From Mytilisepta virgata (Eukaryota; Mollusca; Bivalvia; Mytilida; Mytilidae): DNA of 64,000 nt. The notes under the pieces are model-generated. The model worked only from the letters and a program-made list of their open reading frames with translations. It had not been told where the DNA came from and searched no databases. This document shows, piece by piece, positions 1-13,086 of this stretch. The translations under genes and the position numbers were made by a program. The stretch's first letter is position 1; each line of letters opens with the position of its first letter. Where the stretch lies: the NCBI GenBank assembly GCA_028015205.1, contig CM051519.1, positions 46,790,979 through 46,854,978 of the forward strand. The letters are read 5' to 3'.

Positions 1-787
1 TGGAATAAAAAGGGGTCAAAGGGGCCAAAAACGGTACTTTATGTAGATTTGTTACTTTGCATCCGATTCAGATGGGATTTTTTTCATTGGAATCCTCTCT
101 GAAAAAGCTTTTTTTTGTTATTCATTTTTATACGCCACTTTTCGACGGACGTATTGTGGTATGGGGTTGTCCATTCGTCCTTGCATTTATTTGTACATTG
201 TATGTTAACATGTCGTACAAAAACTCAAGTTTACTTTCAGAGATCCTGTTGAAATTTTAACACGTTGTTGGGATTGATGATTGTAGTTACCTTTTCAATG
301 AAATTTCTGATTTGTTTTGTATTTAGAGTGATGGGTATAACCACTTTAAATACAATAGAAATAAAGAAGATACATAAAATAGAAAGATATAACCATTTCA
401 CCCAGGTGGGTGATATGTCTATCACTGATTTATCACGGTATGTCTCTGGCTGTACGCTAGTCATTAAGTTTTAACATTTTTTATTGGCTTCTATGGCCGA
501 AGTGACCATTATGTAATAGAGTATACTGATAATATACATGTTGTAAGTAAATACTAGGTGCGCTACTGGGTGCGCAGAGAATTAATTATGTAAACATTAA
601 ACTGTTGCCATTTACCTGTACATACATGTAGGTAAGGTGATAATTATTCAATCAGTCATATGCACCCAAAACAAACAAAATCCAGAGAAACAGAGACCTA
701 ATGACGTACATGTATACATGTGTAATTGCATAAATCCTTTTTATATGACCAATACAAACTAAAACTCCTAAAAATTTTGAAAATCTG
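1..787. other. No gene seen (left arm, outer end)
   Basis: There is no convincing coding sequence or RNA gene here. Short open frames occur on both strands at about the density expected by chance. Confidence 0.6.
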
Positions 788-1620
788 TGCTTGTCATGTG
801 TAGTCCATTTTTGGGACCAACCTTTGATGGAATGGTCCTTATGTGGTCCCCTTTCAGAATTGTATCCTATGACCCCGCCCGCCAACCAAAACTGCCGACA
901 TAGTTTTAACAAAGGACCCTATGGGAAAAATGTTTAAAAATCTTCTCCTCTGAAACTGCTTAGCCAATTGGGACCAAACTTTGATGGAATGGTCCTTGGG
1001 TGGTCCCTTTTCAGAATTATATCCGATGACCCCGCCTGCCAAGCGATACTACCAATATCAGCCGACATAATTTTAGCATAGGACCCTATGGGAAAAATGT
1101 TTAAAAATCTTCTCCTCTGAAACTGCTGAGCCAATTAGGACCAAGCTTTGATGGAGTGGTCCCCTTTCAGAATTGTATCTGATGACCCCGCCCGCTAACC
1201 AACACTGCCAACATCAGCCGACATAGTTTTAACATAGGACCCTATGGGAAAAATGTTTAAAATCTTCTCCTGAAACTGCTGAGGCAATTGGGACCAAAAT
1301 TTGGTGGAATGGTCCTTGGGTGGTCCCCTTTCAGAATTATATCTTATGACCCCGCCTACCATTCCACCAACCGATACTGCCGACATAGTTTAACATAGGA
1401 CCCTATGGGAAAAATGTTTAAAATCTCTTAAACTGCTTAGCCAATTGGGACCAAAATTTAATGGAATGGTCCTTAGGTGATCCTCTTTCAGAATTATATC
1501 ATTGTATATCTGATAACCCCACTGGCCAACCAACACTGCCGACATCCGCCAATATAGTTTTAACATAGGACCCTATGGTAAAAATGTTTAAAAGTCTTCT
1601 CTGAGACGGCTTTGGACCAA
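788..1620. repeat. Degenerate tandem repeat, about 160-bp unit
   Basis: The anchor TTGGGACCAA or close variants recur at 811, 968, 1135, 1288, 1445 and about 1611, giving periods of 153-167 bp. Each unit carries a GACCCCGCC segment, a TTTTAACATAGGACCCTATG segment and a run ending in TCTCCTCTGAAACTGCT. Small frames on the minus strand are by-products of the repeat. I recognise it as a type of dispersed repeat common in bivalve genomes. Confidence 0.85.
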
Positions 1621-1830
1621 TATTTGGTTGAATTTCAGAGTGTACATGTATCTGATGACCCTGATCTGCACCCAAGATGGCTTTCTCCAGTGGATAATTT
1701 ATCATGCAGACATTTTGGAATGGCCTTCTTTAATCGGGTGAGCGATACAGGCTCACCTGAGCCTCTAGTCTTTTTGAAAATACATGTACCAGCAGGCACA
1801 AGTGTATTTTACGACTCTTGATAATTGAGA
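1621..1830. repeat. End of a dispersed repeat with a short hairpin
   Basis: The arms GTGAGC (1739-1744) and GCTCAC (1751-1756) form a perfect 6-bp stem around GATACAG, followed by CTGAGCC. This tail is familiar to me from many bivalve interspersed repeats. It directly follows the 160-bp units and probably belongs to the same element. Confidence 0.55.
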
Positions 1831-4407
1831 GAGCCGATTTGCTACATTGTATTCATTTTTAAATATGTCAAACAATACTGGCATTTATTTCACAAACTTT
1901 GATCCAGCCAATCAAAAGCTAAGAACAAAAAAAAGAGTGTTCGAGTATGCTTTTACATGTACATGTATTTACAGTGGTTTCACTAGAATTTTTATAGTAC
2001 ATTGTAATGAATAGGTGGAGAAAAAAGGCAATAAAGTGAAGACAAAATCTTTGAAAGCCGGGGATTATAATAGAATACATGTACATGTGTAGGTGGGTAA
2101 ATTCTCCTGTTCCCAGCTTCTAATGAAATCATTGTTTTTAATTGTAGATAGTGTTTATAAAGCTACATTGTATCACTGACACAATACTGCTGTTAACATT
2201 AGGCCATCAAGCCACTATATTGTTAAAGGTAAGTAATTTTTAGTTCATCTGCATAGATTAGGTCAATGCGACCTAAATTTCATGGTTCATTGATAGTTTA
2301 CGTCTGAGTTGGGTATAAACCACCATACATTGTAACTCAACAACTATATGCACTAGAGGCATGTAAACTTACATACAGATGCATCTATGGTAGTGTCAGG
2401 ATCAAGGTGAAATTAGGTCACTGTGACTTAAATTTCATGGTTCATTGATTTTGTCAAAGTTTACGTCTGATAATCTGCTTTGCTCACCGTCATGTTGGTT
2501 TTCATAGGATTAGCCTTTCATAAACTTGAAAGTAGTTGAACACCCCACCCTTAAAACATATTTTCTTATTCATGATGGCAAGACAAGTTTAATAGAATAT
2601 AAGTTTAGACCATTGGGGTCATCCCCACCCCATTCTTACCATTACCATTAACCTTTAAAAATCATAATATTGGTTTAGAACCCCATCCCTGAACTATATA
2701 TATTATTATCCATGATGACAAGACAAGTTGAATGGTGAACCCCTAGAGTTCATCCCTTTCACACTGTTCACTATTACATTCGGTTGATTGTGACATCACT
2801 TGACAACCAGTGTTTTCTCCGAAATTTTTGTTTTAGAGGGGGTATTTGACTGGAAGCCCCCCTCCCCCCTTTATGGTAAATCAATGCTAAATTCAGGAAT
2901 TTTGTAGGGGGATTCAAATAAAAAAAGGGAGAATCCCATTTAAAAAATGCCCTGGAGAAAACACTGTGACCAATAATAAAAAGTATTGCCATTTTTGTTT
3001 TAATGAATAAAGGTTCATGAAATGGAAAATTCCTCCTAAATTAAGTTGTTTATTAACGCTTTAATATATGTGCTTAGTAACATTTTGCAGAGAAAAATTT
3101 ATTACACAGTCATGACGAAATTGATTTTCGATTTACCAGACCGAATGACACATTTTGATATTTTTCCATATATGTTCAACCAAAAACTGCAAAATTCTTT
3201 ACAAGAACGGATCAATTTTTACCAGACATTTCCTTCGGTCCTGTGAATTTCAGCATCACTGTTACAGGTAAGATTGTTGATTTTTTACAAACTTTGATCC
3301 AGCTAATCAAAAGCTGAGAATAGAAAAACCTGGGTATCTGCAGATGTGTACTTTTATATGTACATGTAGTATTTATGAAATCATTTTTATTGTAGATTGT
3401 TTATAAAGCTGTGTAGTAATCTGTACTACTGTTTACATTTGATCATCAAGCCACTGTTGTTGAAGGTAAGTAATTTTTAGTTCATCTCAACAAGGTTAAA
3501 GGCATTATATTGGAGCTTCCCAAGCTGAGTGTCTCGTCTGCATTCAAGTAAATCTTCATAACTATACAAGGTGGGATTGGCAAACTTTGTATGAGATTAT
3601 GATCTTGGGTTCATTCGCAGCATCCAAGCAAAAATAGGTCATTGTGACTTAAATTTTCCACTAAATTGACTTGCATCCAAGTTTACATGTACATCTTGCG
3701 TTCCTACATTTGTATCAGCAACTACATGTATATACTTGATAGGATCATCTAGACTAACCATGCTAACCTTGCATATATTTTGGAAATCATGCACTTAATA
3801 AAAATATTTTGTCAGTAAATGACGCAGGTTGTGGAAATTTTCCTTAGGCCAAAGAAGTTTTATTGTTGGTAGAAAATTTTGCTGCGCTTCAAAGAAGATG
3901 TCCACTTTAGACAGTTTACTTCCCACTTTCAACAAATATACATGTACATTGTACTAGAGTCCTGAACCTTGCATAAAGATGCATCTACGGGAGTCTGTCA
4001 GCATCCAGATGGAAGTGGGTTACTGTGACCTATATTTCATGGTTCATTGACTTGCTGACTTTAAATTTACGTCCAACATAGATATAAATCACCATTACTC
4101 ACTTCGATTTCTAAGAGATATATGTAATAGACCATGAAGTGATCTTCCCTAGAGTGACTGGATGTTCATGTTTCAGATTATATTTTTTAGTTGTTTGCTC
4201 TCTGTAGTTATATTAATAAGTGCATGCATTGCTTATTTCTAACAACATGCATGGCCATGCTTTGAACATTTTTGCTCAAATTTCACTGTAGTGTAATCGA
4301 GTTAGAGTCGGGTGAATGCTGGGCGAACAGGGAAAAAAAATTTCGTAGGATCTTGATATTCAGTATGCAGCTTCAAGTAGAGGTCCCATACCATGGCTTT
4401 CCTTTTT
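1831..4407. other. Gene-free stretch with old diverged duplications
   Basis: No gene is seen. Two blocks resemble each other: 1883-2240 and 3281-3492 share ACTTTGATCCAGC, GTTTATAAAGCT, CATCAAGCCACT and AAGGTAAGTAATTTTTAGTT. A second pair near 2340-2460 and 3950-4080 shares TTTCATGGTTCATTGA. Splice-donor-like strings lie at AAAG|GTAAGTAA (2229), ACAG|GTAAGATT (3268) and GAAG|GTAAGTAA (3476). They could belong to untranslated leader exons of the downstream Rep/helicase gene, but there is no transcript evidence. Confidence 0.5.
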
Positions 4408-4975
4408 AGCTCTCCTTGCCATAGGCCACGTGAGCTATTGCCATCAATTGGCATCTGTCGTCGTCTGTTAGACAAATTTAAAAAATCTCCTCCTCTGAAA
4501 CTACTGGGTAGAATTCAATGAAATGTGTATGATTGTTCCTTAGGGTATCCTGCCCAAAATGACCATGGGGATTTTTGCTCTGTCAAAAAACATGGCTGCC
4601 GTTACTAAAAAAAGAACATAGGGGTCAAAAACAGTTTTTGCTAAATAACTGAAAAACGAAGACAGATATCAAAATTCTGGTATTACTCAAAAATGAACAA
4701 GAGAATTGTTTCAAGGGTAAAATTGATATGCTGAGTTGAATGCCAATGACAAAATTTTTTGCGAAGGGCCATTTTGAAAATAAATGCTATTTCCCCACCA
4801 AATTTTCAGTCTCTCCAATTTTAGCGAAATTTGGTTTATGTAGGAAACATGGTATTCTGTGTTGAACGGTGATGATGAAAAAATTTTGCAAGCAGCCATT
4901 TTCAAGTTAGCAGCCAATTTCCAAGTTGTACCAATTTCAAGGGTTCTTAAGGCATATGCTGCTTTTAATGAACTC
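4408..4975. repeat. Dispersed bivalve-type repeat
   Basis: It starts AGCTCTCCTTGCCATAGGCC and runs through CACGTGAGCTATTGCCATCA and CATCTGTCGTCGTC. I recognise this layout from abundant interspersed repeats of bivalves. A 9-bp indel distinguishes the two arms at the left edge. No coding potential is evident. The 500 bases that follow, up to the acceptor at 5490, hold nothing that I can identify. Confidence 0.5.
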
Positions 4976-5484
4976 TAGTCAGGTCTGTCGCTTATCAACT
5001 TCTGTTAAATGAAATTCCGCTTTTTCAGTAGTAGTGTCACGATGATCAATTATAATCGAAAATCATTCGATTGTAGTGCTATTCCAATTAATCTATTATA
5101 AAATGTATAGGTTTGATTAATCAGAAAGTTTCTACTTTCACTTCCACTTTGATTCCCTTAAAGGACATGAAGTTGAGCGTTTGTGCATAGGTCCAGTTTT
5201 TAAAACTATTTGACCCAATCCAAATGGTTTCAAATTGAATAACAAATAAATAAGACAATAATACTGAATTTTGAATACGTGAATTTATTCATACTGTGCA
5301 TGTGTATCCAAAGACGCACTTTCATGGAGGACAGCAAGTTTACATTGTTTCAATTATTAATCATCAGTTGATTGTGTATAAGCAATTATCAATTATGAAA
5401 TTTGTTCCGATTCCCATCACTACTTTTCCAACTTTGACCAATTAAAAAAAAAAAAACAACAATAACTCGGAACATAACTTCATA

Positions 5485-5490
5485 TTTCAG
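5485..5490 (+). promoter_or_regulatory. Candidate splice acceptor before ORF1
   Basis: TTTCAG lies 30 bases upstream of the ORF1 ATG, after a moderately pyrimidine-rich stretch. It suggests an untranslated upstream exon. The mirror site in the right arm is near 43170-43175. This is pattern only. Confidence 0.4.
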
Positions 5491-5520
5491 TAGCAATTTG
5501 ACAAACATATCAGCAACAAC

Positions 5521-8500
5521 ATGCTCCACGGAATCTCCAAAGTAGTTACTTTAAATGCCACTTTGCAAAAAAGGAAAATACCTACTGAAAATGAGCCACA
5601 GCAAAAGTTTGCCAAGATTTCTAAGGAAACAACCACAGTTCCAAACTTGATTAAAGCAGCTGTTAATTGTTCTGTTTCACTGAAATCACTTCTTCCATCA
5701 GCTTATTGTGCTGTTTGTGGAAAAATTTTATACCCTGATGATATAGTGTACATAAAACACTCCAATGTAACCTTGCCAAAACTTAGAATTTCTGTGAACA
5801 GTAATATTACTATCAAAGACAAAGACGATAAAGTTTCCGTTTGCAAGGAATGTGCAGCATTATGCAGACAGGGATCTTCAGAATATAATCACTTTAACAA
5901 CTTTTCTGTTTTACCGGGCTGTATAAAAAATCTTAAAAACTATGCAGATTATCGAAAATTGTCAATTGGGACCCTATTTTGTTCAACCTTCAGACCGCAT
6001 GGCTATACCTACACACATATGCAAGGAAAACTGTCTTTCGGAGTAACAGCAAATTCAAAAGAAGGGATGTTAGGTATTTTACACAACCCTGAGGAACAAT
6101 TAACAAATTCAGACTGTTCGTTATTAAAACCAGCATTACAATGGCTCAGAGCAAACAACTTTCTGTATTCATCATACCTCTCAAATTTTGAAACAATACC
6201 AGCACATTTTACACAAGAATCTGCAAATTGCTGTTTTCCAACATTTCCAAACCGTACTCCTGACATTTCCTTCAGAGGCACAGGTCAAATATCAGAGACT
6301 GACATTGAAAAATCAGTAGGTTTAATTGTGGAAGCTGACAATCACATTTTGCCTGACCAAAACTCCGATTGTTATCAAATCGGAGAGAATGTTAATAGAG
6401 ATGTCCATACTTCCAAATCATCTCCTGCTGATCTTCATCCAGAAAAACTCAAAACTTCAGATAAAAATCTAGAAGCAAAATTGTTTCCTCATCTTTTCCC
6501 AGATGGAAAAGGCTCTTGGACAAAGCAAAAAAGTGCTCTCACTTTAGGACAATATCACAAACATAGACTACTGCATATAGATAGAAGATGGGCAAATGAC
6601 AAGTTTTATTTATTCTTTGCTTTTGATCGAAATATGAAAGACCGCATTTTAAAGCATCCGAAAATTCCTACACTTTCAAATTCAAACAGGAAATCTGAAG
6701 TTACTGTAAACCAACTCACTCAATCAAAAGAAGAGTATGATAAATACGGGTCAGTCCTTCCTGCAGCTGTTACAGGTAGCAAAGCATTTTGGAAAAAAAA
6801 TGGCTCGACTTGGTAGCAATAGTACGTAAACTTGGACCTGCCGATCTTTTTGTTACTTTAACCGCAAATGACAATTGGGAATCCTTGAAATCTCTTCTTA
6901 GTACATATGAACATCCTCAGTCAATATTGCATCCAGTTGATACAACAGAATATTTTTTCAAACGATTTGAAAAAATCAAACCTCTACTGTTTGGCACATC
7001 TTCTGTATTTGGTCCTGTATCAAACCATTGGTATAGAATTGAGGCTCAAAATAGAGGAGCTCTGCATGTTCATATCTTAATTTGGTTGAAGAAGGGAGCA
7101 AGTTTTGACAATTTAGTGTCTGCTGAAATACCAAGAGGAACAGATCAATTTTCACTTGAACTAGCAGAAAAGGTGAAAGACTTTCAGATACATAACTGTC
7201 GACGCAATCGTTGTTTTAGAACAAGTAAAGGAAAACCAACACAATCATGCAGATATGGATTTCCTTTCGATTTGCGCGATATAGATGGTTATGCTGAAGA
7301 TGGAATGCGTTTTGAATACAAAAGGTCACACGAGGAGGATAGAAGAGTTGTGCCATACAACCCGTATATTTTATACGCTTGGGGTGCTCATGTAAATGTT
7401 CAACGTGTGACAAGAACTGGCTTGGAAAAATATCTCGTGAAATATGTTGCCAAGGTAGAGCCAACTTTTGGACTAAAAGTCCACGAAAACCCCGTTGCAA
7501 CATACTTTGAAACTAGAATTGTTGGAGCACCAGAAGCTGCCGCTGCAATATTGTCACACAAATTTGTCAGTGGTACTAATCAAGTAGTATTCATCGACAC
7601 AAATTTGCCTAATCAAAGGCATCGAGTTCTGAAGTCATTTAAAACGCTTGAATCACATGATGAAAATGACACTGACATCTTTATGAAAGGTGCAAGAGAT
7701 TTTTATCTGGAAAGGCCACTAGGTGAACCATTTGAAGATTTAACTCTTCCTGATTTTATTACAACATTTGAAGTCTTCACATCTAAAAGCAAAATCCCTA
7801 AGGCAAGACTACCAGCTTTCACAGATTTGTCTGGTAGATTTGTTGCAAAAAGAACAAAACCTTTAATACCCAGATATCGTTTTTTGACGCCTCTTGATGC
7901 CGAACTATTTTACTATCAAACATTGATTTTAAAAGTTCCATATCGTTCGGAGGCCCAACTCATCTGGTGTGAAAATGTTTCAAAAACATTTAAAGAAGAA
8001 TGTTATTTGCAGTCATTGTTTGAAGAAGATGATGCATTGGATATGGTTTTTAATGAAATGAAAGGTCGAAACTTTGATCCATTTCAAATAAGCAGAATGG
8101 CAAGAAAACTCTTAATTGAGCAAATTTCAGATGAAGATACAATTGCAAAAAAAATCAAAGGATTAGAATTAGGTGAGCACATTCACTTTTTAGAAGAAGA
8201 TATTAAAGAGTTTGACACAATTCAAATAGATGACAAAGATAATGACATGAATTCCAGTGAAATATTGAAAGTGCTACAGTGGTCTAAGGATGCCATTCTG
8301 AATGATCATAAAGACCTCAAACAGCGGCAACAAGAAATGACAAGTTCTCAGAGAAAAGTTTTCGATTTTATATCTGAACACACAAACGAACAGCTTCTTG
8401 CATTTGTAACAGGTCCAGGGGGAACTGGAAAGTCATTCTTATTAAGAACTCTAGTCCTTCATTTTGAATTTAGTGGTTTAATGGTTGAAGTCCTAGGTAC

Positions 8501-10520
8501 AACTGGCAATGCAGCACTTTTAGTAAATGGAAAAACAATTCATTCCTTTTTTAAATTTGACCCAGAACTTAATTGTAATATAAAGTACAGAGACACAAAC
8601 TGGGAAGCTATTGCAGCAACTGATGTAATCATTATTGATGAAAGTAGCATGATGACAGCTGAAATTTTAGAAAAAATTTCCAATATTTGTATGGAAACAT
8701 CATCACAAAAACAAAATAAATTATTTGGTGGAAAAACAGTGATTCTGTTTGGAGATCTCCTTCAACTACCTGCTGTAACAAACAACATCACAAATGCAAA
8801 TCAAATTTATGATAGTATCCTATGGTCAAAATTTCGTCCTTTCTTCTTGCAAGAAAATTGTCGTCAATCAGGAGATTTGCAATATGCAGATTTACTCAAT
8901 CGAGTACGTCTTGGCCAACAAACAGATGATGATATTCAGCTTCTTCATTCACGAGTATGTGGAAATGGACATTCAGATGATTCATGTGCAAATAATGCGA
9001 ATGCAAATACAATGGTCATCTGTTCTAAACATGAACAACGACAAGAAATAAATGCAAAATTAGTACAATCTTTATTTCCAAAAGTTAAGGAAGAACATCT
9101 GCAGGCGTATGATTGTGACATCTCTGGTAATCCAGTTTCAAGTTTAGAAACTCAATACATAAATGAAGTCAAATCAGTTTTGCCTCAACAACTGACAGTA
9201 CGTTTAGGTGTCAAAGTCATGATAACTAGGAATCTTAACATACAAGACCGAGTAGTAAATGGCACAATAGGAATTTTGGTAGCAATTCATCCTAAAGTTT
9301 TGATGGTGAAAAGAGCAGACTGTGATGAAATAATACCAGTTCCAAAAGTAAAACAAAAAATAACAATTCCATTTAGTAAAATTCAAGTCTATAGAATACA
9401 ATTCCCAATTATCATTGCTTATGCTTGCACCGTACACAGAATGAAGGGAACAACACTGAAATGTGCATTCATCCACATGGATGACAATTTTTTTGCGTCA
9501 GGTCAAGCATACGTAGCTCTGAGCAGAGTTAAATCATTAAAGGGGCTTCATCTCATAGATTTTTCTCCAAATGCTCTAAAAACAAATACTGAAGTCTGCA
9601 AAATGCTCAAAGATGCTGAAAACTCTGGAAAACTAGAACAACTTCAATCAGAACTTTGCAAAAATAACCGTCCTGCCAAATTTACAGAGCAGTTACGGGT
9701 AGAAAAAGAACCAACAAAAAAACCCCAAGTGCAATCAAATACATGTTTCATTAAAGACCAGAATGTAGCAATTCAAACTGCCTTCAAGCTGTGTTGCGCA
9801 ATTCCTATTGGCATCTGCAATAAAAGTGAAATATTACAAGAACGTTTGCAACAGCATCAAGCATCTCTCAATAATTTAGCCAAATCACTTCTAAACCAGA
9901 CTGCAAAATCTTCCAGAAGTCTTTTGATAGATACTACAGTATACAAGCTATGTCACCCAGTATTTTTAGAACATTACCAGCCTATCAAAACACCAGCTTA
10001 TGGAGACTGTCTTTGGCAAATGATTTCAATTGCTTTGAGTCAAGGACCAAACTTATCAACAACTTTAAGGATTCTCACCGTTAATATTTTGATGAAATAC
10101 AAACACGTCTTTTTTGACCTTCTGCGTAAAGATAACGCTCCAATAACACTCTCTGTTGAAGAACAATTTCAGCAACTGGTATTAACAGCTAGGACACCCT
10201 CAAAATGGGGAAATGAATATCATTTATATGCATTATGCATTGCATTAAAGAGACCAATATACATTTATTCTACATTTCGAGTTGATGGACGTTTTTGTCA
10301 CACAGACTGTTCTATTGAACAACTTCAAAATTTGTTTTCACAAAATGACCATTCTGTTGGGAGACATCTGAAATATGTGCCAAACCAAAATTTAATAAAC
10401 CAATCTGAGTTAGGTCATCCTCTTTGTGGATTCTTTGCATGGTCTCATTACACTGCTGTGTTGCCAAAAAGAGAAAATGCTCCAATATTTGTACCTGGCT
10501 GTAATATTATTCCTAGATAA
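5521..10520 (+). pseudogene. Helitron Rep/helicase-OTU, left copy, frameshifted
   Basis: This is the left-arm copy of the 1666-residue Helitron replicase described at 38139-43139. A run of eight A at 6793-6800 replaces nine in the right copy. The reading frame is therefore split: 5521-6816 ends at residue 431, while the rest stays open from about 6789 to 10520. The break lies just before the HUH Rep domain core, so the N-terminal piece alone would have no nuclease or helicase. Other differences from the right copy are Gly for Arg at 410, Trp for Ser at 816, Ile for Thr at 1542, and Lys for Gln at 1309 in the helicase HRMQG motif (codon at 9444-9446). The Gln is a conserved motif residue in Pif1-type helicases, so this copy is probably dead even if the homopolymer change is a sequencing error. 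Confidence 0.9.
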
Positions 10521-10733
10521 AGAAAAACAATCATGATGGCACACATTTTTCTGTACATGTGCATTGTGTATAAGCAGCATTGACTATTGTATAGCAAAAA
10601 CTCGAGCTAACAGAATTACTTTTGGGTTGCAAACTGTATATGTATACAATGTATTGTATGGCAATTTATCATATAAGACAAAGGTTAACTTAGCTATTGT
10701 CAACACTTGCATATTTTCTGTTGTCATGGTTAA

Positions 10734-11472
10734 GAGCCCATTTATTTCTGCACTAAACGATGTAAACGACTACGCGCGTATACGTTTAATCCATTTATTT
10801 CTAGCAATTTCATGTCAACGTTGACAAACTTTATGTAAACTTTGTAAACACAAAATCATCGTGTAACCATTGAGCGTGTAGCGTTTACCCATAAAAACAA
10901 GTGTAAATGGTGTATTTATTTCTAATTAAGCGCTGGGAAAATTATTATCACCTGCTTTTTATCTAGAAAATTAAAGATTAGTTGTGAAAATATGCAAAAA
11001 CACATAATTCATTTTGGGGATATTACTGTCCATTCACCTTTATATTTATTTCTACCATCTCAGCGTTTAGGCCATTTTTTTTTAATTACTTGGATTACAG
11101 GTATTTTACCCAAAAAAATTGGGAGGGTAAAGGAAAAAAAAAAAAAAAAATCTTTTTGAGATTCTGACAGACTCAAATTTAGTGATTTTTTTCTCAATTA
11201 TAAATATTTTTGTTAAAATTTAACCAAAACTAACTCATTTTCATTCAAATTTTTAACAAAATCTGTTATTTTCTAGCAATTTTTTTTGTTTTTTTAGCCA
11301 AAGATCATAAATTCCTGTAGGGTAAAGGAATAAAAAAAAAAAAAATTTTTTTTTTTTTTTGATTTTCAAAAAATCTGGAAGGAGAATCCGTAATCCAAGT
11401 AATTAAAAAAAAAAAGGCCTTAGTAAACGATAATCAACGTTGACAAAATTTGTGTTAGGAATAAATGCACTC
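10734..11472. mobile_element. MITE family E with TTAA flanks, containing a nested MITE
   Basis: The ends are near-matching inverted repeats: GAGCCCATTTATTTCT at the left, and the complement GAGTGCATTTATTCCT at the right. TTAA flanks both sides (10730-10733 and 11473-11476). ATTTATTTCT recurs at about 10740, 10794, 10914 and 11044. A perfect 14-bp palindrome TGTCAACGTTGACA lies near 10813, and a related TCAACGTTGACA near 11433. The TTAA target is typical of piggyBac and Kolobok elements. No transposase is present. A family C MITE is inserted inside it. Confidence 0.55.
11070..11419. mobile_element. PIF/Harbinger-like MITE, family C, copy 1
   Basis: The terminal inverted repeats are GGCCATTTTTTTTTAATTAC and its complement, followed inward by TTGGATTAC. 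A 3-bp TTA duplication flanks it (11067-11069 and 11420-11422). TWA target sites and GG-starting ends fit PIF/Harbinger elements. The interior is non-coding, with long A and T runs. Close copies lie at 25052-25406 and 30154-30505. Confidence 0.8.
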
Positions 11473-12350
11473 TTAATACTACATGCATGTATATTTTTTG
11501 GCTCACCTGGCCAAAAGCGCCATGTGATCTATTGTCATCACTTTGCATCCATCATCAATTAACTCTTTTTCTCAAAATCATCTCTGCATGAAACTTGGTT
11601 ACCATCATCCTTAGCTGTCCGCTTTCAAAATCGTATCAGTTATGCCAGCCAAAACAAAAACTGCCTGTCATTTCTAAAATTAAATCTTGGGGTTGGACAA
11701 CAGTTTTTTGCAAATTAACCAAAAGCAATGGCAAATCTCAAAATTGTGATAAACTGTTCAGTATTACAAGTCTACCTGTATTCAAATTTTAGTGAAGATC
11801 AGTGTTTGAGTCTAATGTTTTGCCCTGAAATTTGCTAATTTTTGTTCCCATACCATGTTTCACATAGTGGCAAAGTATTAAAAAAAAATAGCAATGCCAA
11901 AAAATTGTTCCAAGGAGACATTACTTACAAAATAACTGCTACCTCAGTCTCCTATTTCTTTTAATTTCAACCAGCTTAAATTGTTTCGAATGATAACAAA
12001 GACCTGAAAGAGAACTCTGACCAACACCATCCCTTAACATTCAACAATAGAGTACAATATTCCAGATTAGCGATTTAACTCTTCAAGTCTTTAGCCAATA
12101 TATTTCAGTCAGTCATAAACATGAACATGGAGATTTATTACACTTACATATCTACATTGGATATCTATAGGGAAATAACAAAATGACTAAAATTCTTTGT
12201 TTCAGCTTCACAATGCTTAACAGTACACTGTATTTGGAAGAAATTGCTATTTTTAATGTCTGTTTAAAATTTCAATACATTTTTGTGTACAGTTTTTTCC
12301 CAGAACCCTAAAAGATCTGAATGTTCATGAATATTTTCATACAATGATTA
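11473..12350. repeat. Dispersed repeat and gene-free sequence
   Basis: From about 11499 a repeat begins TTGGCTCACCTGGCCAAAAG, again resembling common bivalve interspersed repeats, and fades by about 11870. The remainder to 12350 holds nothing that I can identify. Confidence 0.4.
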
Positions 12351-12720
12351 CCGTATTCCTCTTATTAAGCGCCCCTGCTTCTATAAGCGCCCCCTCACCT
12401 TCATTTCGTTTGAAAACCTTAAGTGCCCCCTCAACATCACGCTATTACGGTTATTGTACTCGCCCCGATTGTACTTTGTTTACTGCAGAACAGATCAAAG
12501 TCTTTATAGGTGCCATACTTCCATTCAAAAACATGATACACATGCACAATTGCATAATCGTACATATATGTAAGTAAAAAGTCAATACTACAACGGAAGG
12601 CTATAGTTTGGTAATAATATCTAGACCTACATGTATATGAATATGATTTGTGTCATACTTAATAAGCACCCCCTTTTTCAATTTTTTGAGAGCCCTGGGC
12701 GCTTAATACGAGGAATACAG
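12351..12720. mobile_element. Tc1/mariner-like MITE, family A, complete
   Basis: The ends are CCGTATTCCTCTTATTAAGC and, on the complement, CTGTATTCCTCGTATTAAGC. TA flanks both sides (12349-12350 and 12721-12722), which fits a Tc1/mariner-type target duplication. There is no transposase. Relatives are the truncated copy at 17943-18157 and the interrupted copy at 29804-30720. From 12723 to 13075 I see nothing further. Confidence 0.75.
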
Positions 12721-13086
12721 TAACAATATAAAGAAAAGTGCATTATTAAAGTAAACATTTAATTTCAAGACTTAATTTTGATCTACATGTAGCAATATAT
12801 GCATGAACAGAAATTTAGCTATAGCGAAATTATTGCAAACTGAAACTTCCTTCAAAGTTATTGTTTTTAAAGATAAATCCACAGTTTTTTTAAGATAAAA
12901 TTATAATTGTATGCGTGGGGTATAATTATATGATGACTATTTTCCCTTTAAGCATCCATATTTTTCCCCAATCTGCTATATAAAACACACTGCAATTTCA
13001 AGTCACTTGCATAAAATATGATATAAAATATTTGTATGTACAATGTGCTGAGATATCTCAACTATAAGATATAACTTTTGCAGACA

